A stretch of DNA of 64,000 nt from Verrucomicrobia subdivision 3 bacterium UBA693 (GCA_002298785.1 DBMR01000010.1:62001-126000); one strand, 5' to 3'; counted from the stretch's first letter, positions 1-8,564 are shown. Notes: a model not told the origin generated them from the sequence alone. Numbers and translations: made by a program.

Positions 1-179
1 GTCGAGCGAGCGAGGGTCATCTTGACCCCACTGGCGACGAGCTCGGGCCGGGCGATCGTTGGGGCCAGCGGGAGGGCGTCGTTTTCGGCTTCGATGGTGG
101 CTCCCAGGAAGATCGTCACGGTTAAGGTGGCCGTGCCCAGGGCTACGGTAGCGACGGTAACAAAATTCTTCGTATTCAT
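1..179 (-). CDS. N-terminal part of a secreted or membrane-anchored protein of unknown function (cut by window edge)
   Basis: Reading the minus strand from the ATG at 179 gives 59 open codons running off the window start. The product begins MNTKNFVTVATVALGTATLT and continues with a hydrophobic stretch to about residue 27, then AENDALPLAP. This is what a signal peptide or N-terminal membrane anchor looks like. The rest of the gene lies outside the window, so no family can be named. It is transcribed away from the DUF72 gene; the 219 bases between them (180-398) would hold both promoters, but I recognise no motif there. The overlapping plus-strand ORF starting at 22 looks like a shadow. Confidence 0.55.
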   Translation of the reverse strand, partial: MNTKNFVTVATVALGTATLTVTIFLGATIEAENDALPLAPTIARPELVASGVKMTLARS

Positions 180-398
180 GCCGATTCTCTGTGGTCAGTT
201 GTTCTCGTTAAAGACGTTCACAGCAGATTGGACGGTATCCGGGTGGAAATGCTCCGGTGAAGGGATTGCTAAAGATGCCGCTCAACCTGCCTCCGCGGGG
301 AAGAATCGAGCGCGTGAAGAAATCGAAGCGAAAAGTTGTGCGCGAGAGTGGAAGGCGCGATGCTCGAATGACGATGGACCAATGATCAGAGTTGGCGC

Positions 399-1352
399 AT
401 GTTTTCCACGATGGCTTTCGAACGTGAACAACTGAAGCTTAAGGCCGAAGGACTTGCGGCGAAGGGGGTATACCTCGGCACGTCATCGTGGAAGTACCCT
501 GGCTGGTGCGGGATGCTTTACGACCGCAGACGGTATGAATATCGGGGCAAATTCGCCGAAAGCCGGTTTAATCGGGACTGCCTCACAGAGTATGCCGAGG
601 TGCTCAAAACGGTCTGCGTGGACGCGGCCTACTACACGTTCCCCAGCAAGCCTTCCTTGGAAACCATGGTCGGTCAGACTCCGGCGGACTTTCGTTTTGG
701 CTTGAAGGTTACCGATGCCATCACGATCAAAAAGTTTCCCCGGCTGGATCGGTTCGGGCCGCAAGCCGGCAAAGCAAACGAGAATTTTCTCAATGCCGGC
801 TTGTTTGCGGAGGCTTTTCTCAAACCGTGTGAAACCGTGCGCCCGGCCATAGGCTTGCTGATGTTCGAGTTTTCCCGGTTTTGGCCCACCGATTACGAGC
901 ATGGCCGGGATTTCGTCGCGGACCTGGACCGATTTTTGGGCCAGTTGCCCAAAGGCTGGCCGTACGGGGTGGAAATGCGAAATCGGAACTGGCTAAAACC
1001 GGAGTATTTTGAATGCCTGGCCCGGCACCAGGTGACGCACGTGTTTAACTCGTGGGAAGCCATGCCTTCAGTGGGTGAGCAGATGGCCCTGGCTGAAAGC
1101 CGGACGAATCCGAACCTGGTGGCCGCCCGATTCCTGCTGAAACCGGGCCGGAAATACGAGGCGGCAGTGGAGGCCTTCAAACCTTACGATCGCGTGAAAG
1201 AGGAGAACCCGGAGGCACGGGCTGCCGGCCAGGGGTTGATCGCCGAAGGTCAGGCCGCCGGACCAGATCGCAAGACGTTCATTTTTGTGAACAACCGAAT
1301 GGAAGGCAACGCGCTCGAAACGATCGGCGCCATGCTCGGAAACCCGGGTTGA
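399..1352 (+). CDS. DUF72 (YecE-like) family protein
   Basis: The 317-residue product has the DUF72 pattern: an early GTSSWKYPGW motif (about residues 27-36), a YAE...VDAAYYTFPS segment typical of the TIM-barrel-like fold, and a C-terminal FVNNRMEGNALETI tail where the family usually has an F-N-N-H-like motif. The biochemical function of DUF72 proteins is not established. No signal peptide is visible, so it should be cytosolic. The start at 399 has no clear Shine-Dalgarno; the in-frame ATG at 411 is an alternative. It converges with the GIY-YIG gene, with 8 bases between the stop codons, and sits beside SOS genes. That context hints at a nucleic-acid role but proves nothing. Confidence 0.85.
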   Translation: MFSTMAFEREQLKLKAEGLAAKGVYLGTSSWKYPGWCGMLYDRRRYEYRGKFAESRFNRDCLTEYAEVLKTVCVDAAYYTFPSKPSLETMVGQTPADFRFGLKVTDAITIKKFPRLDRFGPQAGKANENFLNAGLFAEAFLKPCETVRPAIGLLMFEFSRFWPTDYEHGRDFVADLDRFLGQLPKGWPYGVEMRNRNWLKPEYFECLARHQVTHVFNSWEAMPSVGEQMALAESRTNPNLVAARFLLKPGRKYEAAVEAFKPYDRVKEENPEARAAGQGLIAEGQAAGPDRKTFIFVNNRMEGNALETIGAMLGNPG

Positions 1353-1360
1353 ACCCGGCC

Positions 1361-2140
1361 TCAAAGCAACGCGAGCTGCTGCCGGTCTTTCTCCTGGGCG
1401 AGTTGTCCGGTAGCGAATTCTTCGAGCACTTCCAGTTCGGACAGGATCACTCCCCGCTCGAACGGCAGCGTGCGTTCGGTAAGCTTCGCGCCCAGCCAAA
1501 GAAAGAATTGGGTAGGGTTGCCCCAGAAAAACGTTTCCAGGGCGTTGCGGACCTCTGCCAGGGTCGAACCACAAGGCAGGGTGGTTGAATTCATAAAACG
1601 TCCATGGGCCCAGCCGGCCGGAAGACCGGCCACGCTACGGTGGGGATTGATGGCCAGCCACAGTAATCGCGCCAGGGTGCGCTGCAAATGGGGGGCCAGT
1701 CCGCCCAGCGGGCCAAAGCGTTGCCATTGCGGTTCCGGGGCTTCGGCAACCGTCATTTCCAGCCGGTCCTCCTGAAAACGCCACACCAGGAACCGCGCTT
1801 TGCCCGGCCAGACCCCGGCTCGATTGAACTTCGGCCTCAGGGACCGCAGCAGGGTTGCTTCGCGCGTCAACGCCGCGGATTCGCTCGGACAAAACTGGAA
1901 TTCGATCCGCTTCACTTCCCGCACCATCCGCAGATGGCGGCGCGGCATTCGGTCGGGGTTGGCCACCCGGTAGTGGTTCAACCGCTGCCGGAGATCCTTG
2001 GCTTTGCCGACGTAGACCACGTTTTCCGCCGCGTCTCTCATTAGGTAAACGCCGGGACTGCGGGGTGCTTGATGGAAAAACTCCCGTCCCAGCCGCTGTT
2101 CGAGCGGCCGCGCATCAGGGATGAGAAGCAGTTGGGCCAC
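1361..2140 (-). CDS. GIY-YIG nuclease-domain protein, UvrC N-terminal/Cho-like
   Basis: The 259-residue product carries a GIY-YIG domain at about residues 25-110. The GIY strand is GVY (30-32), the YIG strand is VVYVG (41-45), and KAKDLRQRL follows. An SESAALTREATLLR segment puts a glutamate (E94) where UvrC and Cho have their metal-binding glutamate, followed by LRPKFN. This matches the 3'-incision half of UvrC and the stand-alone SOS-induced nuclease Cho of E. coli. The C-terminal 140 residues are not recognisable; UvrC's UVR motif, RNase H-like and HhH parts are absent. The start codon at 2140 is divergent from lexA, and the LexA operator at 2224-2239 lies 84 bases upstream, so co-regulation is possible. 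An auxiliary incision nuclease is the likely role (inference). Confidence 0.8.
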   Translation of the reverse strand: MAQLLLIPDARPLEQRLGREFFHQAPRSPGVYLMRDAAENVVYVGKAKDLRQRLNHYRVANPDRMPRRHLRMVREVKRIEFQFCPSESAALTREATLLRSLRPKFNRAGVWPGKARFLVWRFQEDRLEMTVAEAPEPQWQRFGPLGGLAPHLQRTLARLLWLAINPHRSVAGLPAGWAHGRFMNSTTLPCGSTLAEVRNALETFFWGNPTQFFLWLGAKLTERTLPFERGVILSELEVLEEFATGQLAQEKDRQQLALL

Positions 2141-2199
2141 GCGACCGGTTTAATTTAGCTGAGAACCGCGGCGATGCCAGTTTTTGTCCGTTTGCCGGA

Positions 2200-2227
2200 T
2201 TGACAGCCGGCGTGGATCGGATACTGT
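2200..2227 (+). promoter_or_regulatory. Candidate lexA promoter (TTGACA - N16 - TACTGT)
   Basis: A perfect -35 hexamer TTGACA (2200-2205) is followed after 16 bases by TACTGT (2222-2227), a fair -10 hexamer whose last four bases are the left arm of the LexA operator. Initiation 6-8 bases further on would fall within about 8 bases of the ATG at 2241, giving a leaderless or nearly leaderless mRNA. That layout argues against the upstream in-frame TTG at 2184, which would put the promoter inside the coding region. Confidence 0.65.
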
Positions 2228-2239
2228 ATGTACATACAG
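2224..2239. promoter_or_regulatory. LexA operator (SOS box), perfect 16-bp palindrome
   Basis: The sequence CTGTATGTACATACAG is a perfect palindrome and matches the E. coli-type CTGT-N8-ACAG SOS box. Extended to 20 bases (2222-2241) it agrees with the E. coli consensus at 17 of 20 positions by my count. It overlaps the candidate -10 element and ends one base before the lexA start codon, so bound LexA would block RNA polymerase directly. It also lies in the 100-base divergent region shared with the GIY-YIG nuclease gene. Confidence 0.9.
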
Positions 2240-2240
2240 C

Positions 2241-2864
2241 ATGACTGGGCTGACGCGAAAACAACAAGAGATTCTGGATTTCATCCAAAACCGGCAACGG
2301 GCGGACGGCATGACCCCGACCTACCAGGAGATTGCGGCACAATTTGGGTTCCGCAGTCCCAACGCCGTTACAAGCCATGTGCGGTTGCTGCGGCGGAAAG
2401 GCTGTCTGACTTCCGAAACCGGCAAGGCGCGCTCGCTGCGGGTTACTTCCCCCTTGCAGAAGCTGCGGGACCGTGTGGTGGACATTCCCCTGCTGGGGGC
2501 CATTCCGGCGGGATTTCCTGAAGCGACCGCACCGGAGGCGGAGGGGTGTGTTTCGGTGGACATCGGCAGCGTCGGGTTTACTCCGACCCGGAATACTTTT
2601 GCGGTGCGGGTGCGAGGAGAATCGATGATTGGGCGGCACATTTTGGACGGGGACCTGGTGGTTTTGGAACGGGGTCCCGACCCGCGGCACGGTCAAATTG
2701 TGGCCGCGCTGGTGGACGGCGAGCGCACGCTCAAAACGTATGTCGTCAAAAACGGCAAAGCGTATCTGAAAGCGGAGAATCCGAAATACCCCGACCTTAT
2801 CCCCGCGCAGGAACTGGTGATTCAAGGGGTGTTTAAGGCCTTGATTCGCAAAGCCCGGGATTGA
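2241..2864 (+). CDS. lexA: LexA repressor, autocleaving SOS regulator
   Basis: The 207-residue product has an N-terminal winged helix (1-70) whose recognition segment FRSPNA (37-42) is identical to that of E. coli LexA. A peptidase S24 domain follows: the cleavage site A90-G91 (IPAGF), nucleophile S128 in RGESMI and general base K165 in RTLKTYV. All residues for RecA-stimulated self-cleavage are present. The ATG at 2241 gives the canonical MTGLTRKQQEILDFI start; the TTG at 2184 would add 19 non-homologous residues and overlap the promoter. The gene is followed after 13 bases by the fused polymerase, so the two form an operon. The shared recognition segment fits the CTGT-type operator just upstream. 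Confidence 0.95.
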   Translation: MTGLTRKQQEILDFIQNRQRADGMTPTYQEIAAQFGFRSPNAVTSHVRLLRRKGCLTSETGKARSLRVTSPLQKLRDRVVDIPLLGAIPAGFPEATAPEAEGCVSVDIGSVGFTPTRNTFAVRVRGESMIGRHILDGDLVVLERGPDPRHGQIVAALVDGERTLKTYVVKNGKAYLKAENPKYPDLIPAQELVIQGVFKALIRKARD

Positions 2865-2877
2865 GCCGTGACCTTCC

Positions 2878-5800
2878 ATGTCCCGGACCATTGTGCATTT
2901 GGATGCCGATGCTTTCTTTGCGTCGGTGGAGCAGGCGGCGGATCCCCGGTTGCGGGGCAAGCCCGTCGCCGTGGGGGGTGAACGCCGGGGGATCATAGCC
3001 TCGGCCTCCTACGAGGCCCGGAAGTTTGGCGTGTACACGCCGATGCCGACGGCCCAGGCGCGCAAGCTGTGCCCCAAGCTCATCGTGCTGCCGGGCCACT
3101 ACGATCTCTACGAGGATTTCTCCAACGGGATGTTCGCCTACGCCTACGACTTTACGCCGGATGTGGAACGGACCTCCATTGACGAAGGCTACTTTGACCT
3201 TACGGCCAACCACAAAAAGCCGGCGGTGGAAATCGCGCTGACGATCAGCCAGGCCATTCAGCGCGCGCTGAAAATCACCGTTAGCGAAGGGGTGGCTTCG
3301 AACAAGCTGGTCAGCCAGATCGCCTCCAAATTGAACAAGCCAGCCGCGTTTCAAACCGTGCCGGGCGGGCGTGAAAGGGAGTTTCTGCATCCGCTGCCGA
3401 ACCGGTGGCTGCCGGGGATCGGTCCGAAGACCAGCGCGCGGTTGAATGCCGCCGGCCTGGCCAAAATCCGACACGTGGCGGCGACGCCGGTCGAGATGTT
3501 GGAACTGGTGCTGGGCAAGCAGGCGGCAATGATCCGGCAATTCGCGGATGGCATCGATGAGCGCCCGTTGATCCCGGCGCGGGAACCGCAAAAGTCTTTC
3601 AGCCAGCAGGAGACCTTTGCGAGCGATCTGACGGACGAGGAATACCTCGAGGCGGTGCTGCGGCGCATGGCCGATGACCTCTTTGCCAAGGTGCGGGAAG
3701 AGCGCCGGACCATCCGGACTCTGACCGTGCTGGTGCGATACAACGACCGGGCCGAGGATCAGGTCAGCGAAAGCCTCCCCGAGCCCACCGATCTCGAAAC
3801 CGATGTCTATGGCCGGTTGCGGGTCATGCTGAAAAAGGCCTGGAAACGCCGCGTCAGTGTGCGGCTGGTGTCGTTGAAATTGTCCAACCTCTACGACGGA
3901 CAGTTTCGCAGCGAACTACCCCTGACCGTTCCCAGCCAGCGGTTGGGCGCCGAGGCCAGGCTGGCGGCGGTGGTGGATGAACTGCGCCACGCGCGCGGGC
4001 GGTCGGTGATTTTACGCGGCCACGACTTTCGTCTGAGGCAACCGCCGGCGGAGGCGATCACGGCCGAGGCGCGCTGTTGGTCGGCCGCCCGACGGGTCGT
4101 TGCTTCCGTGCCTGGGATTGCCGACTATATTCCGCTGCGGACGCACAGCCATTATACTTTTCTCGACTCGACCCTTTCGCCTCAGGCCATTGTGGACCTG
4201 GCGCAGCGGCACGGAATGTCCGCTGTGGGGCTTACCGACACCGGCAACCTGCACGCGGCGGTGGAATTCGTGCAAGCCGCCAAATCCGTCGGGATCAAAC
4301 CGATTCTGGGCGTGGAATTGGCGCTGGGTGAAAAGCCGCTACTCCTGTACGTCGAGACGGCGGCGGGGTATGCCAACCTTTGCCGCCTCCTCTCCCGGCA
4401 CGCGGAGCGAACCGACCGGCAGGCCGACGAAGCTTCCGTTGCCGGCCAGCAGCGGCGGCCCTGTCACCCCGAGGAACTCGACGGCTGCACCGGCGGTTTG
4501 ATCGCGGTGAGTGCGGATGAGCGGCTGGCGGAGAGGTTCGATGGCCGCTTTTATCGTTTGGTCACGAGCGCGGCGCCGCCGCAGGATTTTCCGGCGGTGG
4601 CGTGTCCGTCGATTCACTATGCCGTTCCCGGCGACTGGCAAAAATACCACATCGTACAAAGCATCCGCACGCTCACGCTGCTGCAGGAGCGGCATCCGGA
4701 AAAGCGGATCCAGGGCCGGGGACACTTTCGAACGCCTGAGGAAATGGTCCGGGCGTGCCGGGACCACCCGGCGTGGATCCGGCACACGCAGGAGATCGCG
4801 GAGCGCTGTAATTTCGAGTTTCCTTTCGGCAAACCGCAATTTCCGGCATACCGCCCGCCCGATGGTTCGCCTCCCGGCGATTTCCTCCGGCGCCTGGTGT
4901 TTCAGGGGTTGGCCGACCGTTATGGCGCCCGCGCCGCCCGGTTCCAAAGCCAGGTTCTGGAGGAGTTGGACATCATCAATGAAGTCGGTTACGAGGAATA
5001 TTTTCTGATCACCTGGGATATTTTGCAGGAATGTCGGCGGCGCGGCATCGGCTGGATCACACGGGGCAGCGCGGCGGACAGCCTGGTCTGCTATTGCCTC
5101 GGCATCAGCGGGGTGTGCCCGATCCGGTTCGATCTTTATTTTCGCCGTTTCCTCAACAAGGAACGGATGGCGCTGCACAAGCTTCCGGACATCGACATTG
5201 ATTTTGCGCATGACGCCAAGGACGACGTGGTCAAAATCATTTTTGAAAAATACGGCCTGGGTCATTGCGCGGTGGTGGGCGGTTTTTCCACGTTCCAGGC
5301 GCGCAGCGCGTTTGCGGAAGTGGCGAAGGTATTGGGAGTGGCCGAGCGGGAGGTGCGCAAGTTCACCGAACATTTTCCGTGGGGCTTTGGCGGCGGCTGG
5401 GTGCCGGACGGCCCCGCGCCCAAGGGCGGGTCGGGGCTGATTGAACTGTTGCGTGCCAGTCCCGAAACCCGCCAGTTGCCGCTCGATGAGGAACCTTATA
5501 AGACCGCCATTCACATGGCGGAGTTTTTGGACGGCGTGCCCCGTTACCCGAAAATGCATCCGTGCGGTTTGGTGCTGTCGCGCCAGCCCCTGCACGAGCT
5601 GACCCCCACGTTTATCGCCAACAAAGGCTACGCCACCGCGCACTTTGACATGGATTCCGTCGAGGCGATCGGCCTGGTCAAAATGGACATCCTGGCCCAG
5701 GGCGGCCTGGCGGTCATGCGGGACGTAAAGGCCGGGCTGGACGCGCGTGGCTTGGCCATCGATTTGGAACGCTGCGTGGCGCGGCGAAAAGCGGACGGCC

Positions 5801-7245
5801 AACTGCTGCTGGGGGATCCGGAGGCGCCGGAGCCGTGGTGCGACCCGGAAGTCTGGGAAATGATCGCCGGCGGCAACGGTCGCGCCGTGCATCATATCGA
5901 GAGTCCCGCCATGATCAGCCTGTGCCGCATGTGCAACGTCAGCGAGATCGACGGGTTGGTGGCCATCGTCAGTGTCATTCGGCCCGGCGCGGCCAATGAA
6001 GGCAAGAAACTGGCGTTTACGCGGCGGTATCAGGGGCTGGAGCCGGTGGAATATCCACATCCTACGCTCGCCGCGTGTCTGCGCAGCACCTATGGCCTGG
6101 TGGTGTATGAGGAGCACATCCTGCAAATTTGCGAAGCGTTTGCCGGGCTGCCACCGGGCCGCGCCGATCTGCTGCGGCGGGCGTTGAACAAACAGAAACG
6201 AGGTGTCATTGCCGAGATCCAGGGGGAATTTGTGGCGTCCGCGGCGCGGCGGGGACATGCGCCGGAGAAAATTGCGGAGGTTTGGGGGCTGGTCACCGGG
6301 TTTGCGGGCTACGCCTTTTGCAAGGCCCACAGCACGGCTTACGGTGTAGAGGCGTATCAATCGGCCTGGCTCAAGCGCTATTACCCAGCGGAGTTTATGG
6401 CGGCCGTGCTCACCAACGGCAAGGGTTTCTATCATCCGCTGGTCTATGTGCTCGAAAGCCATCGCCTGGGAGTGAAATTCCTGCCGCCCTCCGTGAATGA
6501 ACCCGGTCCCGCCTTCCAGCCGCAGGGCAACTGCATTCGCGTGCCGGTAACCCGGGTAAAGGGTCTCACCACCCGCACCAGCGATGCCATCGTCGCGGCG
6601 CGCGCGCGCGGAACGTTCACCTCGCTGTCCAATTTCTTCCATCGGGTTGCGCCGGTGGCGGAGGAGTTCGAGGCGATGATTCGTGTCGGTGCGTTCGATG
6701 AATTTGGCGACACCCGCACCCGGCAGTTCTGGCAGGCGCAGCACCTGCTTCGGACCTATGGCGAAAGCGCTGAACCCAACCAGGGATGGCTCATCGCGCC
6801 GCCCGGTCTCGAACGGCTGGTGTCGGTCCCGCTCGAGGAACCCACGCGACCGGAAAAGCTCCTGGCGGAAACCGATTTGCTCGGCTTCGCGGTCAGCGGC
6901 CATCCGCTGGAATTGTTTCCGGACGTGGCCTGGGATACCTACTGCCCGGTGAACCGGCTGGGGGAATTCATTGGTGAAACCGTCACGACCTGCGGGTTGG
7001 TCGTCGAGCAGCGCACGCACCATCAGATCACCGGTGAGCCGATGAAATTTCTTTCACTGGCCGACTGGACGGGCATCGTCGAAACGGAGTTGTTCGCGCA
7101 AACCTACAAAAGTTACGGACTCGCCACCATTCGTTATCCGGTGCTGGAGGTGGAGGCGCGGGTCGAGCCTTACGAGAATGGCCGGGGGTTCTCGCTGCGG
7201 GTGCTCCGTGCGGGGCCGCCACGCACCGGCAAAGGCCGGAGCTGA
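2878..7245 (+). CDS. dinB-dnaE2: Single-chain fusion of a Y-family polymerase (DinB/Pol IV-like) with a C-family polymerase (DnaE2-like)
   Basis: One uninterrupted 1455-codon frame encodes two polymerases. Residues 1 to about 385 are a complete Y-family enzyme: HLDADAFFASVE with D9 and D11, the adjacent F13-F14 steric-gate position, RTSIDEGYFD with D102/E103, a PGIGPKT HhH motif, the KSFSQQETF little-finger start, and a terminal RLAAVVDELRHARGRSVI segment. After a linker of about 30 residues, residues 417-1455 form a full-length DnaE. They contain a PHP domain starting LRTHSHYTF (TDTGNL replaces the usual TDHGN), the palm motif PDIDIDF (770-776, catalytic D773 and D775) with third aspartate D937 in KMDIL, an (HhH)2 region near 1215-1285, and an OB fold near 1365-1450. 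In ordinary imuA-imuB-dnaE2 cassettes the Y-family partner ImuB lacks the catalytic acids; here they are intact. The role inferred is SOS-induced translesion synthesis, with insertion and extension in one chain. It sits 13 bases after lexA. Confidence 0.93.
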   Translation: MSRTIVHLDADAFFASVEQAADPRLRGKPVAVGGERRGIIASASYEARKFGVYTPMPTAQARKLCPKLIVLPGHYDLYEDFSNGMFAYAYDFTPDVERTSIDEGYFDLTANHKKPAVEIALTISQAIQRALKITVSEGVASNKLVSQIASKLNKPAAFQTVPGGREREFLHPLPNRWLPGIGPKTSARLNAAGLAKIRHVAATPVEMLELVLGKQAAMIRQFADGIDERPLIPAREPQKSFSQQETFASDLTDEEYLEAVLRRMADDLFAKVREERRTIRTLTVLVRYNDRAEDQVSESLPEPTDLETDVYGRLRVMLKKAWKRRVSVRLVSLKLSNLYDGQFRSELPLTVPSQRLGAEARLAAVVDELRHARGRSVILRGHDFRLRQPPAEAITAEARCWSAARRVVASVPGIADYIPLRTHSHYTFLDSTLSPQAIVDLAQRHGMSAVGLTDTGNLHAAVEFVQAAKSVGIKPILGVELALGEKPLLLYVETAAGYANLCRLLSRHAERTDRQADEASVAGQQRRPCHPEELDGCTGGLIAVSADERLAERFDGRFYRLVTSAAPPQDFPAVACPSIHYAVPGDWQKYHIVQSIRTLTLLQERHPEKRIQGRGHFRTPEEMVRACRDHPAWIRHTQEIAERCNFEFPFGKPQFPAYRPPDGSPPGDFLRRLVFQGLADRYGARAARFQSQVLEELDIINEVGYEEYFLITWDILQECRRRGIGWITRGSAADSLVCYCLGISGVCPIRFDLYFRRFLNKERMALHKLPDIDIDFAHDAKDDVVKIIFEKYGLGHCAVVGGFSTFQARSAFAEVAKVLGVAEREVRKFTEHFPWGFGGGWVPDGPAPKGGSGLIELLRASPETRQLPLDEEPYKTAIHMAEFLDGVPRYPKMHPCGLVLSRQPLHELTPTFIANKGYATAHFDMDSVEAIGLVKMDILAQGGLAVMRDVKAGLDARGLAIDLERCVARRKADGQLLLGDPEAPEPWCDPEVWEMIAGGNGRAVHHIESPAMISLCRMCNVSEIDGLVAIVSVIRPGAANEGKKLAFTRRYQGLEPVEYPHPTLAACLRSTYGLVVYEEHILQICEAFAGLPPGRADLLRRALNKQKRGVIAEIQGEFVASAARRGHAPEKIAEVWGLVTGFAGYAFCKAHSTAYGVEAYQSAWLKRYYPAEFMAAVLTNGKGFYHPLVYVLESHRLGVKFLPPSVNEPGPAFQPQGNCIRVPVTRVKGLTTRTSDAIVAARARGTFTSLSNFFHRVAPVAEEFEAMIRVGAFDEFGDTRTRQFWQAQHLLRTYGESAEPNQGWLIAPPGLERLVSVPLEEPTRPEKLLAETDLLGFAVSGHPLELFPDVAWDTYCPVNRLGEFIGETVTTCGLVVEQRTHHQITGEPMKFLSLADWTGIVETELFAQTYKSYGLATIRYPVLEVEARVEPYENGRGFSLRVLRAGPPRTGKGRS

Positions 7246-7472
7246 CGGCGGGAACGGGGTCCCTTACACCCTACCCCTCCCTGTTCCCCACCGCACCTCC
7301 CAGCCGGCAAACGCCGTGTTCCTTGAACTAACGCGCCCATCCTAAGGGACCGGGTATGACAAAGGCCGACACACCCGGTTACAACTTGTTCACATTTTTG
7401 TAGGCGGATGCGAATTGACACCCGCCCCGCCAGGCCGCAAAACATGGCGGCGAAACTCGCCGGAAGTGAATT

Positions 7473-8564
7473 ATGCCAAAGGTCCAGCGCCAGATGTGTG
7501 CCCGTCCGCCCTGGGAGCGGATGATGCGATTCCATAATCTCACCCGCAACGGGGAGTATCCCAATTGCTCGACGCTGGCGCGGGAGTTCGAAGTCTCGGT
7601 ACGCACCATCATGCGCGACGTGGATTTCATGAAGTGCCGGCTTAACCTGCCGATCGAATTCGACAGCGAACGCAACGGGTATTACTACACCGAGCCGGTG
7701 GAACAGTTTCCGCAGATGCCGATCAGCGAAGCGGAAGTGTTTGCTTTACTGGTGGCACACAAAGCCATCGCCCAGTATCACGGCACGCCCTTTGAGCGGC
7801 CGCTCGAGATGGCCTTTCGCAAGCTGACCGGCCAACTGGACTGCACTGCGCGCTTTTCCCTGAGCCACCTCGAGGACTCGCTTTCCTTCCGTCCTTTCGC
7901 CCCGGAAGACGCCGACCTGGAATCCTTCCAAATCCTCACACGCGCCTTGCAGGAGCGCCGGGAAATCCGGTTTCTTTACCGCAACCTCGGCACCGATAAA
8001 TCCCAGCGGCGGCAGGCGCACCCGTATCACATCGCGTGCATCGATAATCACTGGTATTTGTTTGCCTTTGACGTGAAGCGCTCCGCCATGCGCACCTTTG
8101 CGCTGACGCGGCTGAGCGCGCCTGAGATCACCCAAAAACGGTTCGTCATCGCCCGAAAATTCGACCTGGGAGAATATTTGCGGGGGAGCTTCAACGTGTT
8201 CAAGGGAGGTGACGACTACGAGGTGGTCGTTGATTTTGACGCCTGGGCGGCGGACCTCGTGCGCGGGCGGCGGTGGCATCACAGCCAGGAAGTGACCGAA
8301 TTGCCCGGACGCCAGATTCGGCTGCGTTTGCGGCTGAACAGCATCGAGGAGGCGGAACGATGGGTGTTGAGCTGGGGTATGCATGCAACCGTGGTCCGTC
8401 CGCGCGCTCTCGTCACGCGTATTTGCGACACCGTAGTCAAGCTGCGCGCGCGCTACCCAGAGTCCGCGGTTTCAGACGGATTGGCCGCAGAAACTCCGCT
8501 CGCCAGGGCGGATTCGCTTAACTTTCACAGCCACGGCGGCCAACGGAGGGTGGGGTCAACATAG
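7473..8564 (+). CDS. WYL-domain transcriptional regulator (HTH + WYL)
   Basis: The 363-residue product has an N-terminal helix-turn-helix of the DeoR/HTH_11 kind (about 15-65, CSTLAREFEVSVRTIMRDVDFM). Its WYL domain (about 130-230) includes REIRFLYRN and the family motif region NHWYLFAFDVKRSAMRTFAL. A C-terminal extension follows (WYL_C-like, containing LRLRLNSIEEAERWVLSWG). Such proteins sense nucleic acid or nucleotide ligands through WYL; several regulate DNA-damage or defence genes (family knowledge). The ATG at 7473 is preceded by GGAAG at 7-bp spacing. It lies 227 bases downstream of the polymerase fusion on the same strand. That gap has no recognised motif but is long enough for its own promoter. 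Confidence 0.88.
   Translation: MPKVQRQMCARPPWERMMRFHNLTRNGEYPNCSTLAREFEVSVRTIMRDVDFMKCRLNLPIEFDSERNGYYYTEPVEQFPQMPISEAEVFALLVAHKAIAQYHGTPFERPLEMAFRKLTGQLDCTARFSLSHLEDSLSFRPFAPEDADLESFQILTRALQERREIRFLYRNLGTDKSQRRQAHPYHIACIDNHWYLFAFDVKRSAMRTFALTRLSAPEITQKRFVIARKFDLGEYLRGSFNVFKGGDDYEVVVDFDAWAADLVRGRRWHHSQEVTELPGRQIRLRLRLNSIEEAERWVLSWGMHATVVRPRALVTRICDTVVKLRARYPESAVSDGLAAETPLARADSLNFHSHGGQRRVGST

Noticed and set aside
22..435. 137-codon plus-strand frame at the window start
   Set aside because: No motif; overlaps the minus-strand gene with a signal-peptide-like start and the beginning of the DUF72 gene.
2184..2240. TTG-initiated 19-residue extension of LexA
   Set aside because: It would contain the promoter and the SOS operator inside the coding region, and the added residues lack LexA similarity.
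4339..7023. 894-codon open frame on the minus strand inside the fused polymerase
   Set aside because: It is antisense to a well-supported gene over its full length. Its translation shows no family motif or signal, and GC-rich codon use keeps the antisense frame open.
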